64,000 nt of DNA from Terrihalobacillus insolitus (lineage in GTDB: Bacteria > Bacillota > Bacilli > Bacillales > Amphibacillaceae): positions 19,368-83,367 of the forward strand of contig NZ_JAMQKB010000012.1 of the NCBI RefSeq assembly GCF_028416575.1, read 5' to 3'. Shown here piece by piece: positions 44,738-52,759 of this stretch. Under the pieces are notes generated by a model, which saw only the letters and a list, made by a program, of their open reading frames with translations, was not told the DNA's origin and did no database searches. Both the position numbers and the translations under genes were made by a program. Position 1 is the first letter of the stretch. Every line of letters begins with the position of its first letter.

Positions 44738-45100
44738 TTATTCCTCAATCGGTTCTTTTCTCGTTCTGTTGCTTTTGACAAGCCAGCTATGTTGGAAAAT
44801 CTCAGAAATAGATAGCAATACAGCAGTAAGAACTGCGCCCCAGAAGGTAACGACAGTATTTTGAAATGCAATGGCAACATAATAAACAAGGAGAACTGAA
44901 ACTGCAAAATCCAGCATTGTGCTAACCCAAATCGTTCCTTCTTTTAAAAGAAAAACTTCCATGACGTAGCCAACCACAGCAAGGATCACCCCAAGTATAA
45001 TCGGTTGATACCAATACGCAAAGTTCACGTTCGTAAATAACCAAGAAGAAAGTACCACAATGACGGGACAAGTAACCAACTTCACAAGAAGTCCAGACAT
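44738..45100 (-). CDS. DUF2512 (YndM-like) membrane protein
   Basis: 120 residues with four membrane helices (VTCPVIVVLSSWLF; IILGVILAVVGYVMEVFLL; MLDFAVSVLLVYYVAIAF; FWGAVLTAVLLSISEIF) and a charged C-terminal tail. The DUF2512/YndM family is common in spore formers and of unknown function. ATG 45100 is 6 nt after GGAGGG. The gene is followed on the same strand by no partner; an XRE gene lies upstream. Confidence 0.8.
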   Translation of the reverse strand: MSGLLVKLVTCPVIVVLSSWLFTNVNFAYWYQPIILGVILAVVGYVMEVFLLKEGTIWVSTMLDFAVSVLLVYYVAIAFQNTVVTFWGAVLTAVLLSISEIFQHSWLVKSNRTRKEPIEE

Positions 45101-45173
45101 TCAAATCCCTCCTTTTTGGTTATCTTTAGCCTTAAGTAGCTAAATTATGAAAACCGTAAAAAGGCTATCCTTT

Positions 45174-45587
45174 TCATACTCGATCGAACTCATCTATTAT
45201 GTTTTGGAACAACGTGTGGAGAGATTTTTGCTTTTTAACAGAAAAGTTCTGCATACGAAGAAGCTGCTCTTTAAAAGCAGGGTGCTTTAAAACATATTCA
45301 ATAATATCGACAATCTCTTCGTCCATTTCTTTATTGGATCCATATGCTCTTTTAAATTCCTTTAATAAATCTTTACGAGGTGTGTGAATACCTACCAAGT
45401 AATCTAGAGAAATATTAAAAGCACTGCTTAACTCAATAAGGGATTTAATGTCTGGAATGACGGATCCATTTTCCCATTTCGCCACTACTGATCTAGAAAT
45501 AGTAAGTATTTCAGCTAATTGTTTTTGTGTCCACTCATTTTGTTCACGAAAAAATTTTATATTGTAAGCAATGTTTTCTAAATTCAT
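45174..45587 (-). CDS. XRE-family HTH regulator
   Basis: 137 residues: N-terminal Cro/C1 HTH (about 6-62; WTQKQLAEILTISRSVVAKWENGS) and a helical C-terminus with the run MDEEIVDIIEYVLKHP. The tail has no peptidase or ligand motif. Upstream, a direct repeat TAATCGCTAT occurs at 45619-45628 and 45632-45641, plausible operator half-sites for self-repression. The gene is divergent from a 99-residue protein of unknown function. Confidence 0.83.
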   Translation of the reverse strand: MNLENIAYNIKFFREQNEWTQKQLAEILTISRSVVAKWENGSVIPDIKSLIELSSAFNISLDYLVGIHTPRKDLLKEFKRAYGSNKEMDEEIVDIIEYVLKHPAFKEQLLRMQNFSVKKQKSLHTLFQNIIDEFDRV

Positions 45588-45739
45588 TCTATCCCACTCT
45601 CAAACGAACTCTCCTATTAATCGCTATTGTATAATCGCTATCGTAACATTATCTTTAAAAAAATAGCGGGAATATTTGTTCCTTTTAAGAACATATAGTA
45701 AAATGTTCTCATAGGGAACTAAGAGAGGGTGGGAATGGG

Positions 45740-46039
45740 ATGATCGGATGTTTGATTTTATACCATAGCAGTATTACAAATAAAACGAAGCTGCAAATTT
45801 TTCAGGCAATGTTTGCGGTGAAAGAAATGCAGGTAGAAGAAGATGATGAACATACAGTCATTGGCTACATTTTTGATGTAAGTCAGTTGATGGTTTGGCA
45901 AGCTGCTTTGGAGTTTGAATGCGCTGATGTTCTAGTGGGGTTTGGATTCGGGACAACAGTAGAAGAGGTGAAAGCCAAAGCCTATCGTTCCCTAGCTAAA
46001 AGGATTAGCAAAATGTTTGAGATGAATGCATTACACTAA
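45740..46039 (+). CDS. Hypothetical protein
   Basis: 99 residues, soluble, not recognised. The N-terminal part (MIGCLILYHSSITNK, FQAMFAVKEMQVEEDDEHTV) and the C-terminal amphipathic helix (TVEEVKAKAYRSLAKRISKM) suggest an alpha/beta fold. ATG 45740 has GAGGGTGGG upstream. It is divergent from the XRE regulator, which may control it through the TAATCGCTAT direct repeat, and it precedes the DnaA-box cluster. Confidence 0.6.
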   Translation: MIGCLILYHSSITNKTKLQIFQAMFAVKEMQVEEDDEHTVIGYIFDVSQLMVWQAALEFECADVLVGFGFGTTVEEVKAKAYRSLAKRISKMFEMNALH

Positions 46040-46169
46040 GGAAAGAAAAAATCGGCTTCACCAGTATGCATGGTGATCAACCGAAATGATTCTGTGATTA
46101 TTTTCCCCGTTGCCAGGGGAGAAATCAGGCTCGTTTGTTCATCAGAAGATAATCACGCATCCAAGAAGT

Positions 46170-46328
46170 TATCCACAACACGAGCCTTTCACACACAATA
46201 ATCAAGTAAGTTATCCACATTTTCCACAAAAAGAAAGAAAAATATCCACAAGATGTTATGCACAGGAAAGGTTCCTATTTAACAGCCTTTTTCAAGGTTA
46301 TCAACATTGTGCACAACACTGTGGATAA
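46170..46328. promoter_or_regulatory. DnaA-box cluster
   Basis: Eight DnaA-box-like 9-mers in 159 bp. Perfect TTATCCACA at 46170-46178 and 46211-46219 (+) and at 46320-46328 (-, read as TGTGGATAA). Near matches are TTTTCCACA 46220, ATATCCACA 46242, TTATGCACA 46256, TTATCAACA 46298 and TTGTGCACA 46307. The dnaA gene is not here, so this may be a DnaA-titrating cluster rather than oriC. Confidence 0.8.
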
Positions 46329-46391
46329 ATAGAGTTAGGGGAGGAAATTTGCTTCCTATTTAAATATACCCTCCCAAACGAAATCGTAAAC

Positions 46392-46511
46392 CTATTCTTT
46401 TCGAGAATGGTTAAATGCGCGGTTAGCCGCCTTGAATTCTCTCTGGTAAAGCACTTCCTGTGTTTTTGACAAATTGGTTTTTTGCTCACGCAATGTTTGT
46501 TTTTTCCTCAT
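46392..46511 (-). CDS. yfhE: YfhE-like small protein
   Basis: 39 residues, very basic: MRKKQTLREQ, then LSKTQEVLYQREFKAANRA, the core signature of the YfhE family. ATG 46511 follows GAGGGATG. Function unknown. Its place upstream of recX-yfhH agrees with the yfh cluster of B. subtilis. A different reading frame on the same strand (46301-46489) lacks any family features. Confidence 0.7.
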   Translation of the reverse strand: MRKKQTLREQKTNLSKTQEVLYQREFKAANRAFNHSRKE

Positions 46512-46567
46512 ACAAACATCCCTCACTTTAGATTTGTTATCTTTATAGTATCCTAAGTGGGCATCGT

Positions 46568-47131
46568 TTATACTGCGGTTTCCTCATCGTTCACTGTAGT
46601 ATGTGTTTCATGATGAAGTGCACGATGTAAGAAGTATTGTTCTTTTGTAATAACAAATAGTTCATATACAGGCTCATTTGCGTTAATTTTTTCAAATATT
46701 TCACGGTAAAGGATATTGCCTAAAGAAACAAATGGAATTTTCAACATAGCTTTCAGGGAGCGTGTATTTGTTTTTCTAATTTTTATAAAAATCGCTTTTA
46801 TTCCTGCCGTTTCAAAAAGTTCTTCAAAAAAGGCTTCTTTTGCTAATTTGTTATAACCTTTTCCGAAATAAGGCTGCCCAATCCAGGTGGCAAGGAAACC
46901 TTTATTATCGTGCAGATCAAAGAGGCTTATCGTTCCAATTGGATGATGAAATTCATTTACTATTGTTCGGGTGATTAATTCACCTTGCTCCTCAGCTTCC
47001 ATCGTTTGTTTCGTTAAAAAATAGTACTCATCAACAGAGTAGGCTTTGTGACGGACATAAGGGAAAACTTCTGGGTGCGTTAGTAGCTCATAAAGTGCAG
47101 GTACCTCATGAAGGTCTCGTTTTTTTAACAT
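46568..47131 (-). CDS. GNAT-family N-acetyltransferase
   Basis: 187 residues of the RimJ/RimL-like GNAT fold: N-terminal LKKRDLHEVPALYELLTHPE, IGTISLFDLHDNKGFLATWI, and the acetyl-CoA loop GQPYFGKGYNKLAKEAFFEE with IRKTNTRSLKAMLKI. The substrate may be a protein N-terminus or a small amine. ATG 47131 follows GGAGG by 7 T. The open frame continues to 47287, but that part is a structured non-coding leader. The leader can hide this binding site, so expression is probably controlled by RNA. Confidence 0.82.
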   Translation of the reverse strand: MLKKRDLHEVPALYELLTHPEVFPYVRHKAYSVDEYYFLTKQTMEAEEQGELITRTIVNEFHHPIGTISLFDLHDNKGFLATWIGQPYFGKGYNKLAKEAFFEELFETAGIKAIFIKIRKTNTRSLKAMLKIPFVSLGNILYREIFEKINANEPVYELFVITKEQYFLHRALHHETHTTVNDEETAV

Positions 47132-47330
47132 AAAAAAACCTCCTGTAATGAGGAGGGTTTCCACATAGAGATAGTGAGAAGCCCACCCTCGAATTTTTAT
47201 TAAGATGCAACAAAAATTCGGGGTGGGAATCGAACCCACTAGAACCAGTATAACTGGTGGCGCACCATTTGCCTTCCCTGTATTCATTTTAAAGGGTGTG
47301 CAAATAAGCCGATTTTTTGCACATCCATTT
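47132..47330 (-). promoter_or_regulatory. Structured 5' leader of the GNAT gene
   Basis: Read on the - strand: P0 GGATGTGCAAA/TTTGCACACCC, a GGC/GCC stem with a GG-containing loop, ACCAG-TTATA-CTGGT, a T-arm-like hairpin GTGGG-TTCGATT-CCCAC, an alternative stem CCCACCC..CGAATTTTT with AAAAATTCG..GGGTGGG that competes with it, and finally CCTCC-N8-GGAGG followed by TTTTTTT and ATG. The last hairpin is both a terminator and a block on the ribosome site. The promoter TTGTGT-17-AATAAT (complement of 47356-47361 and 47333-47338) fits. No known riboswitch class was recognised. Confidence 0.6.
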
Positions 47331-47361
47331 TTATTATTAATCCCATGAATATCTTACACAA

Positions 47362-47397
47362 TTTAGAGTAAAAAAGGAACATCTTTTTTACTCTAAA
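47362..47397. repeat. 14-bp perfect inverted repeat
   Basis: TTTAGAGTAAAAAA (47362-47375) and TTTTTTACTCTAAA (47384-47397) with an 8-bp spacer. It adjoins the -35 of the proposed GNAT promoter and could be an operator or a bidirectional terminator. Confidence 0.65.
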
Positions 47398-47548
47398 ATC
47401 CGACATTTTTTGGCATGGAGATTGTTGTGAGAATTCTAAATCTGCCTTGTGTGTCAAAAGGTAAACAGATAGTGGAACCTATGATAGAATAAAGTGAATC
47501 AATTCGAAACTGTTCTTGATACCTGTATCATGAAGTAGGGGTGAATGA

Positions 47549-48367
47549 ATGGACAAAATTTCTCGTATTGCGACACAGAAAAATAGTAAGAGCCGCTATT
47601 CTATCTTTTTAACGAATGGAAATTTGGAAAGGTATGGTTTTAGTGTGGATGAAGCAATCCTTGTCGAGCATCAGCTTCGAAAAGGAATGGAACTGGATGA
47701 AAGTACGATACAGGGATTAACCAAAGAGGATACCATACATAAGTCCTATTCAATGGCATTACATTATCTTAGTTATCGAATGCGCTCTGAAAAGGAAATG
47801 AGTATGTATTTGGAGAAAAAAGAGGTGGATGAAGAGCACATTTCAATCATCATCCAACGACTAAAGCAAGAGGGACTATTAAATGATCTCGAATTTGCAG
47901 AAGCCTTTGTTCAAACGAGGCTACAAATGACGAGTAAAGGCCCATTTTTTATAAGAAAAGAATTAATAGAAAAAGGGATTAGAGATGACATAATAGAACG
48001 AGCATTATCTTTGTATACCTTTGAAGATCAGTATCAAAAAGCGTTACAGTGGGTAAATAAAAAGCGAACGACGAAAACAAAGAAATCATTTCAGCACCAA
48101 TTACAAGGGCTTCAGCAAAATTTGCTCCAAAAGGGGTTTGCCTCAGACGTTGTGAAAGAGGTGTTGAAAGAGGCTAGAGAGGGACAGGAAGAAGATTCGG
48201 AATGGGAAGCAATCGTTTATCAAGGCGAAAAGCTCATAAGAAAATTTAACAAGCAGTCAGAGGGCTCAGCATATAAGCAAAAGGTGAAGGCAGGTCTTTA
48301 TCGAAAGGGATTTCGTCTAGAATATATTGATCGATTTTTGGAAGAACATCTTAATGGCGAATATTAA
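47549..48367 (+). CDS. recX: RecX, regulator of RecA
   Basis: 272 residues, the length of Bacillus RecX. Three-helix repeats: ALHYLSYRMRSEKEMSMYLE, then EEHISIIIQRLKQEGLLNDLEF, then repeats near residues 170 and 225. It binds RecA filaments and alters their activity. ATG 47549 has AGGGGTGAA upstream. It lies 15 bp before yfhH, the same order as in B. subtilis. Confidence 0.92.
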   Translation: MDKISRIATQKNSKSRYSIFLTNGNLERYGFSVDEAILVEHQLRKGMELDESTIQGLTKEDTIHKSYSMALHYLSYRMRSEKEMSMYLEKKEVDEEHISIIIQRLKQEGLLNDLEFAEAFVQTRLQMTSKGPFFIRKELIEKGIRDDIIERALSLYTFEDQYQKALQWVNKKRTTKTKKSFQHQLQGLQQNLLQKGFASDVVKEVLKEAREGQEEDSEWEAIVYQGEKLIRKFNKQSEGSAYKQKVKAGLYRKGFRLEYIDRFLEEHLNGEY

Positions 48368-48382
48368 CGGATAAAGGGTGAA

Positions 48383-48721
48383 ATGATGGAACGTCGGTAT
48401 AGTGATTATACAGTAGAAGAACTTAGAGATGAAATAGGGCGCTTAAAGGAAAAAGTACAGAAGGCAGAACAGATGGGGAATATTAGTGAATATGCCATAT
48501 ACGAAAGGAAAATCCATATGGCGTTGGCTTATACGATGAACCCAGGGGATTTCAAGCCAAATGAAGTTTATGAAATTCATGGAGATCCTGGTCAGAAGTT
48601 CAAAATTAATTATTTGAATGGCGTTTTTGCTTGGGGCAATCGTATTAATCTAACTGGGGATAAACTAGAAGATCAAGAAGCACTCCCAATCTCCCTCTTG
48701 AACAAGAAAGTTCGAGAATAG
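48383..48721 (+). CDS. yfhH: YfhH (DUF1811) family protein
   Basis: 112 residues: an N-terminal coiled helical pair (YTVEELRDEIGRLKEKVQ; YAIYERKIHMALAYTM) and a C-terminal SH3-like beta part (PGDFKPNEVYEIHGDPGQKF). Landmarks agree with YfhH. Function unknown. The start ATG 48383 may also be the adjacent ATG 48386; AAAGGGTGA is upstream. Probably co-transcribed with recX. Confidence 0.87.
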   Translation: MMERRYSDYTVEELRDEIGRLKEKVQKAEQMGNISEYAIYERKIHMALAYTMNPGDFKPNEVYEIHGDPGQKFKINYLNGVFAWGNRINLTGDKLEDQEALPISLLNKKVRE

Positions 48722-48741
48722 CTAGAAAATGCTCTCTTATC

Positions 48742-48778
48742 AAAAAGCGATAAAGGATGAATATCCTTTATCGCTTTA
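48742..48778. terminator. Terminator between yfhH and the convergent small genes
   Basis: AAAGCGATAAAGGAT and ATCCTTTATCGCTTT form a perfect 15-bp stem. Confidence 0.88.
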
Positions 48779-48794
48779 GTAGGGAAAAAACCGC

Positions 48795-48959
48795 TTAGTT
48801 TCGTTTACGAGCCTGTACTTCGGTTATGATTTCTGCTTGGTTTTTTTTCGTTTGGCCATTTACTTGATGACCAGCATGTTTTGGTTTTGCTGTCGGAGAT
48901 TGAAATGGATCACGATACAAATTGTCAAAAAAGGCCTTTCGTTGACGTTTGGATGCCAT
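48795..48959 (-). CDS. YpzG-like small basic protein
   Basis: 54 residues: FFDNLYRDPFQSPTAKPKHA then HQVNGQTKKNQ, which match the YpzG-like family of Bacillaceae. Very basic, no Cys. ATG 48959 follows AGGAATGA, 17 bp after the sspK stop, so sspK and this gene form a small operon. The shared QVNGQT/RANGQTN motif with SspK suggests a spore role, which is an inference. Confidence 0.75.
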   Translation of the reverse strand: MASKRQRKAFFDNLYRDPFQSPTAKPKHAGHQVNGQTKKNQAEIITEVQARKRN

Positions 48960-48976
48960 TGTGTCATTCCTCCCAA

Positions 48977-49132
48977 TTAATGATCTCGGTTAGATGATTT
49001 TTTCATTCTTTCCTGAGGTCTTGTGTTGGTTTGACCATTTGCCCGTCTGGGGCTATAAGCAGCTTTGGCACGAGCGCCTTCTGCTTCACCATTCATCGTC
49101 ATTTCAGGGAAATCCTTTTTCTTATTACGCAT
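48977..49132 (-). CDS. sspK: Small acid-soluble spore protein K
   Basis: 51 residues, basic and hydrophilic: MRNKKKDFPEMT, then AAYSPRRANGQTNTRPQERM, the pattern of SspK, a minor spore-core protein made in the forespore under sigma G. ATG 49132 follows GGGAGG by 9 nt. Position after recX-yfhH agrees with B. subtilis. A sigma-G promoter is expected upstream but was not identified confidently. Confidence 0.85.
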   Translation of the reverse strand: MRNKKKDFPEMTMNGEAEGARAKAAYSPRRANGQTNTRPQERMKKSSNRDH

Positions 49133-49237
49133 TTCAACAAACCTCCCAGCAAAATTGTATCAAATGCAATGATACAATCTTATGATGTACGGATTTTCAA
49201 CTTGTATGTGATAGAATAAGGGTCAAATGTTGGTAAA

Positions 49238-49266
49238 AGTGCGTGTTCAAAAAGTCACCAAATTAG
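49238..49266 (+). repeat. Family A end fragment
   Basis: GTGCGTGTTCAAAAAGTCAC followed by CAAATTAGA matches only the left end of family A; the rest is absent. It is immediately followed by a terminator. Confidence 0.7.
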
Positions 49267-49269
49267 ATA

Positions 49270-49307
49270 AAAAGGCTGTCGCATTTGTAATGCCCGACAG
49301 CCTTTCT
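49270..49307. terminator. Terminator of yfhP
   Basis: AAAGGCTGTCG and CGACAGCCTTT form an 11-bp stem; with the neighbouring A and T runs it can act on both strands, most probably for the leftward yfhP gene. Confidence 0.8.
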
Positions 49308-49313
49308 TTCCTG

Positions 49314-50303
49314 TTATAATAGAGATGGTTCATCCGCTAATAGTTTGTTTTGGAGTTTTTGTTCGGAAAAAATCCACCCAGTATACGAGCTAATGATTTT
49401 CATGTTTTCGTCAATCTGGACAACGGCCACGAAAGGATAACGTCCATTTGACCTGTACCTTAAATCAATGAAACGTACTTCCGTGTAATTGTCATAATAG
49501 TATATTTCCCACCGGTATACAGGGGAGAAAGAAAGAAATGCATCGACGTTCTTATCTTCCTTAGCCTTTTTAATTAAATTGCTATCTGGTAAAGGCACTT
49601 TTTCAAATTCATCCACAATCTTAATGTGGCCGTTTTCTGCTTGGCCTACATAAAAATAGTTTTCGGTAGTAATTGCAAGTCGCCAACTATTGTGCTTGAT
49701 CGTTGGTGAGGTGGCAATCTGTTCGACATTTGGAAAGTGGCCATGAACTTTCTTAACAATTTCTCGTTTGTCCATATACCGTTTCAAATAATATAGAATG
49801 ATAATCGAATAAATGGTTAACCACGTGTATCCTGGGCTCGCGCCAAGTGACCAAGCACCAATTCCAATGATGTGCAACAAAAAGATATAAGGATCAAACG
49901 TGTTAATAAACCCGTATGCGACCCATCTTCTTGTAAATGGCCGATAGGCTTGAGTCCCATATGCGTTAAAGACATCAACTAAGACGTGTAATATGACAGC
50001 CAAAAATGTCCAGAACCATAAATGAAAAAAATTAATCTGTGGCGTTAATACGTAAATTAGCCCGGAAACTGGGATTCCCCATAATAAAACGGCTGGTATC
50101 GAATGGGTAATTCCACGATGGTGACGAATATATACAGCATTGTTTTTTAGCTTAAGGACTGTGTCAAAATCAGGGGCATTGGATCCGATAATGGTTCCAG
50201 CTAGAACTGCATTAAATAAAGCGGGATCCTGTTGAACAACTGGATCTAATGTGGCAATCCCCCCTAGTGCGATACCCATAACGATGTGGGTGCCAGTATC
50301 CAT
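49314..50303 (-). CDS. yfhP: YfhP-like membrane-bound metal-dependent hydrolase
   Basis: 329 residues, N-terminal YdjM/DUF457 domain with MDTGTHIVMGIALGGIA, conserved His and Asp in HRGITHS and HVLVDVFNAYGTQ, and about four to five membrane helices (to about residue 180), followed by a cytoplasmic beta-rich domain. The family is related to LexA-regulated inner-membrane proteins and is a putative hydrolase. It is divergent from mutY, as in B. subtilis. ATG 50303 has GGAGGATA upstream. Confidence 0.85.
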   Translation of the reverse strand: MDTGTHIVMGIALGGIATLDPVVQQDPALFNAVLAGTIIGSNAPDFDTVLKLKNNAVYIRHHRGITHSIPAVLLWGIPVSGLIYVLTPQINFFHLWFWTFLAVILHVLVDVFNAYGTQAYRPFTRRWVAYGFINTFDPYIFLLHIIGIGAWSLGASPGYTWLTIYSIIILYYLKRYMDKREIVKKVHGHFPNVEQIATSPTIKHNSWRLAITTENYFYVGQAENGHIKIVDEFEKVPLPDSNLIKKAKEDKNVDAFLSFSPVYRWEIYYYDNYTEVRFIDLRYRSNGRYPFVAVVQIDENMKIISSYTGWIFSEQKLQNKLLADEPSLL

Positions 50304-50384
50304 CCATATCCTCCTTTTCTAATTTTAAACACGTATTTGATATAAATATCACAATTATTATTGTAACATGAAAGGTGACATACT

Positions 50385-51476
50385 GTGAAAACAGAGTATA
50401 TCCATCAAAAATTAAAACAAATAGACAAAAAGCAATTCCAACATGATTTAATCACTTGGTTTGAAAATGAGCAAAGAGACTTACCATGGAGAAAGAGCCA
50501 AGATCCATATAAAATTTGGATATCCGAAATAATGCTGCAGCAAACGAAAGTTGATACAGTTATTCCATATTATGAACGATTTATCAATAAGTTTCCAACT
50601 CCTGCTGATCTTTCATCAGCTACTGAACAAGAAGTGTTAAAAGCCTGGGAAGGGCTTGGTTACTATTCGCGTGCACGGAATTTGCAGCATGCTGTCAGAG
50701 AGGTTGTCTCTGAATACGGTGGCATTGTTCCCAATACCCCCGAAAGATTAGGTAGCTTAAAGGGAGTAGGTCCCTATACAACAGGTGCTATATTGAGTAT
50801 TGCGTATGATATTCCAGCACCTGCAGTTGACGGAAATGTCATGCGTGTCCTCTCGCGAATATTTCTAATTGAAGAAAATATAGCAAAGCCATCCGTTAGA
50901 AGCCTATTTGAACACTTTGTAGAAAAATTAATATCGAAGCAAAACCCTTCTTCATTTAATCAAGGGTTAATGGAGCTAGGTGCTTTAATATGTACACCTA
51001 ATTCTCCTGCCTGTTTGTTATGTCCTGTTCAACAACACTGCCAGGCATTTGCTGAAGGCAAGGAGTTAGAGCTACCGATAAAGGAGAAAGCAAAAAAGAA
51101 AAAAATAATTCCTTACACTGTATTAGTCATTCGCGATGATCATGAAGGTTTTTTAATTGAAAAAAGACCTGACAAAGGACTACTAGCAAATCTTTGGCAG
51201 TTCCCAATGGCACCATTATCTGATATCGATAAAAAAAGTATTCCTCATTGGTTTTATGGAGAATACGGTATAAAAATAAAAATAGAAAAACAGATCGACA
51301 CCATGAAACACGTATTTTCCCATATTATTTGGGAACTTGACGTAATCGAAGCCTCCATTATAGAGGAAGATGCAAACAAAATGGAACGACCAGATACCAC
51401 CGTGGTTTCGATTCAGGATATGGCAAACTTCCCGATGCCTGTTCCACATCAAAAGATTGTGAAGCAGCTCCAGTAA
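50385..51476 (+). CDS. mutY: A/G-specific adenine DNA glycosylase MutY
   Basis: Removes adenine opposite 8-oxoguanine. 363 residues: LPWRKSQDPYKIWISEIMLQ near residue 31, the helix-hairpin-helix LKGVGPYTTGAILSIAYD with the catalytic region, VDGNVMRVLSR with catalytic Asp, the [4Fe-4S] cysteines C-x6-C-x2-C-x5-C (ICTPNSPACLLCPVQQHC), and a C-terminal NUDIX-like domain (about 235-363) for 8-oxoG recognition. The start codon is GTG 50385, preceded by AAAGGTGA. Confidence 0.95.
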   Translation: MKTEYIHQKLKQIDKKQFQHDLITWFENEQRDLPWRKSQDPYKIWISEIMLQQTKVDTVIPYYERFINKFPTPADLSSATEQEVLKAWEGLGYYSRARNLQHAVREVVSEYGGIVPNTPERLGSLKGVGPYTTGAILSIAYDIPAPAVDGNVMRVLSRIFLIEENIAKPSVRSLFEHFVEKLISKQNPSSFNQGLMELGALICTPNSPACLLCPVQQHCQAFAEGKELELPIKEKAKKKKIIPYTVLVIRDDHEGFLIEKRPDKGLLANLWQFPMAPLSDIDKKSIPHWFYGEYGIKIKIEKQIDTMKHVFSHIIWELDVIEASIIEEDANKMERPDTTVVSIQDMANFPMPVPHQKIVKQLQ

Positions 51477-51625
51477 GAGAAAGTGGTTACTAAGTATTGT
51501 AAACAAGTGCATTTGTATTATTCAGATATAGCAAAATTTGGTGTGGCAGGAAATGATTATTACCAAAGACAGTTGGATAACATCCTTCATGTTGGGATAG
51601 ATTAATTAGTGCGGAGGTGATAATC

Positions 51626-51901
51626 ATGGCTAAAAACCAAAAACAACAGCCAAATCAAACAGCTGCAGGAACGAATGTTCAAAACGTAAAGAAACAAAAC
51701 CGTCAAGCGGCGCAGGGGCAAGGCCAATTTGGTACTGAATTTGCTTCAGAAACGAACGCGCAGCAAGTGAAACAACAAAACCGACAAGCCGCGCAAGGTC
51801 AAGGTCAATTTGGTACTGAATTTGCTTCAGAGACCAACGCACAACAAGTAAAAAAACAAAACCAAAAATCAAAACAAAAAAAGCAGCAAAACCAACAATA
51901 A
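51626..51901 (+). CDS. sspE: Gamma-type small acid-soluble spore protein
   Basis: 91 residues rich in Gln and Asn, with two near-identical copies of RQAAQGQGQFGTEFASETNA (the gamma-SASP repeat, also repeated at DNA level). It is a storage protein of the spore core, degraded by the Gpr protease at EFASE sites to supply amino acids in germination. It does not coat DNA. ATG 51626 follows GGAGGTGAT. Position after mutY is conserved. Forespore (sigma G) expression is expected. Confidence 0.95.
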   Translation: MAKNQKQQPNQTAAGTNVQNVKKQNRQAAQGQGQFGTEFASETNAQQVKQQNRQAAQGQGQFGTEFASETNAQQVKKQNQKSKQKKQQNQQ

Positions 51902-51929
51902 CGCACGCACCCCCGAACTTTAAAGACGA

Positions 51930-51969
51930 AAAGGAGCTCTCCCACATACGGCGGAGAGCTCCTTTTTTC
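51930..51969 (+). terminator. Terminator of sspE
   Basis: AAGGAGCTCTCC and GGAGAGCTCCTT form a perfect 12-bp stem followed by TTTTT. Confidence 0.9.
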
Positions 51970-52101
51970 TATAAGCGTACCTCTTTTAAATCCTTCATTG
52001 CAATATAAAAAATGTGCTTTTCTTTTCATTTTATAGCCGTAAACGTTATAATAAAAAAATATGAAGGATGTTGATCCACCTTAACAAGGAAGGAAGATTA
52101 G

Positions 52102-52632
52102 ATGGCTGGCCCAAATCCTGGTATGCAAATGGAAATACAGAGCTATAAACATAATGGCCAGCTCCATCGCGTATGGGAAAGTAGTACGGTCTTGAAGGGT
52201 AATCGAAATATCGTGATCGGAGCTAATGACAAAACACTCGTTACAGAAAGCGATGGAAGAACATGGTTAACAAGGGAACCAGCAATTTGTTACTTTCATT
52301 CCATGCTGTGGTTTAATATCATTGGTATGCTACGTCATGACGGTATTTATTATTACTGTAACATCAGTTCCCCGTTTGTTTATGATTCAGAGGCATTAAA
52401 ATATATTGATTATGATTTAGACGTCAAGGTTTTTCCAGACATGACATTCACATTGCTAGATGAAGATGAATATCAGCAACACAGCATAGAAATGAATTAC
52501 CCTAAGGTGTTGGATCAAATTTTGCGTAACAATATAGATGTTTTGATTCGTTGGATCAGACAAAGAAAGGGGCCCTTTTCACCAGAATTTATTGATCAGT
52601 GGTATGAACGGTATTTAACCTATCGTTATTAA
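52102..52632 (+). CDS. ntdP: Nucleoside tri-/diphosphate phosphatase NtdP (YgaC, DUF402)
   Basis: 176 residues of the DUF402 fold. Key residues: [20 protein letters not shown] near residue 13, [20 protein letters not shown] near residue 60, [20 protein letters not shown] near residue 110. Relatives in Staphylococcus hydrolyse nucleoside tri- and diphosphates with a divalent metal. ATG 52102 follows AAGGAAG. The place between sspE and the ABC exporter is conserved with ygaC of B. subtilis. Confidence 0.87.
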   Translation: MAGPNPGMQMEIQSYKHNGQLHRVWESSTVLKGNRNIVIGANDKTLVTESDGRTWLTREPAICYFHSMLWFNIIGMLRHDGIYYYCNISSPFVYDSEALKYIDYDLDVKVFPDMTFTLLDEDEYQQHSIEMNYPKVLDQILRNNIDVLIRWIRQRKGPFSPEFIDQWYERYLTYRY

Positions 52633-52759
52633 AAGATATTGTTCGTGATAAAGAAACCCTTGTCGCAAATAAAGTGGCAAGGTTTTGTCGTTTCTATAAT
52701 AACAAACATTTTGATGTGCTCTTTTATGGGGGCGTTCAAATAGGGGTGAGGTTTCATCA

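Noticed and set aside
46170..46328. Chromosomal origin of replication
   Set aside because: DnaA boxes are dense, but no dnaA, dnaN, rpmH or clear AT-rich unwinding region is present, and the neighbours are the yfh cluster, which lies far from oriC in B. subtilis.
46568..47287. 239-residue version of the GNAT protein
   Set aside because: The extra 52 N-terminal codons cover the structured leader. The strong GGAGG at 47139-47143 points to ATG 47131.
47160..47290. Complete tRNA on the - strand
   Set aside because: A T-arm and an anticodon-like arm can be drawn, but no acceptor stem pairs with CCCGAAT and the anticodon loop has only 5 nt.
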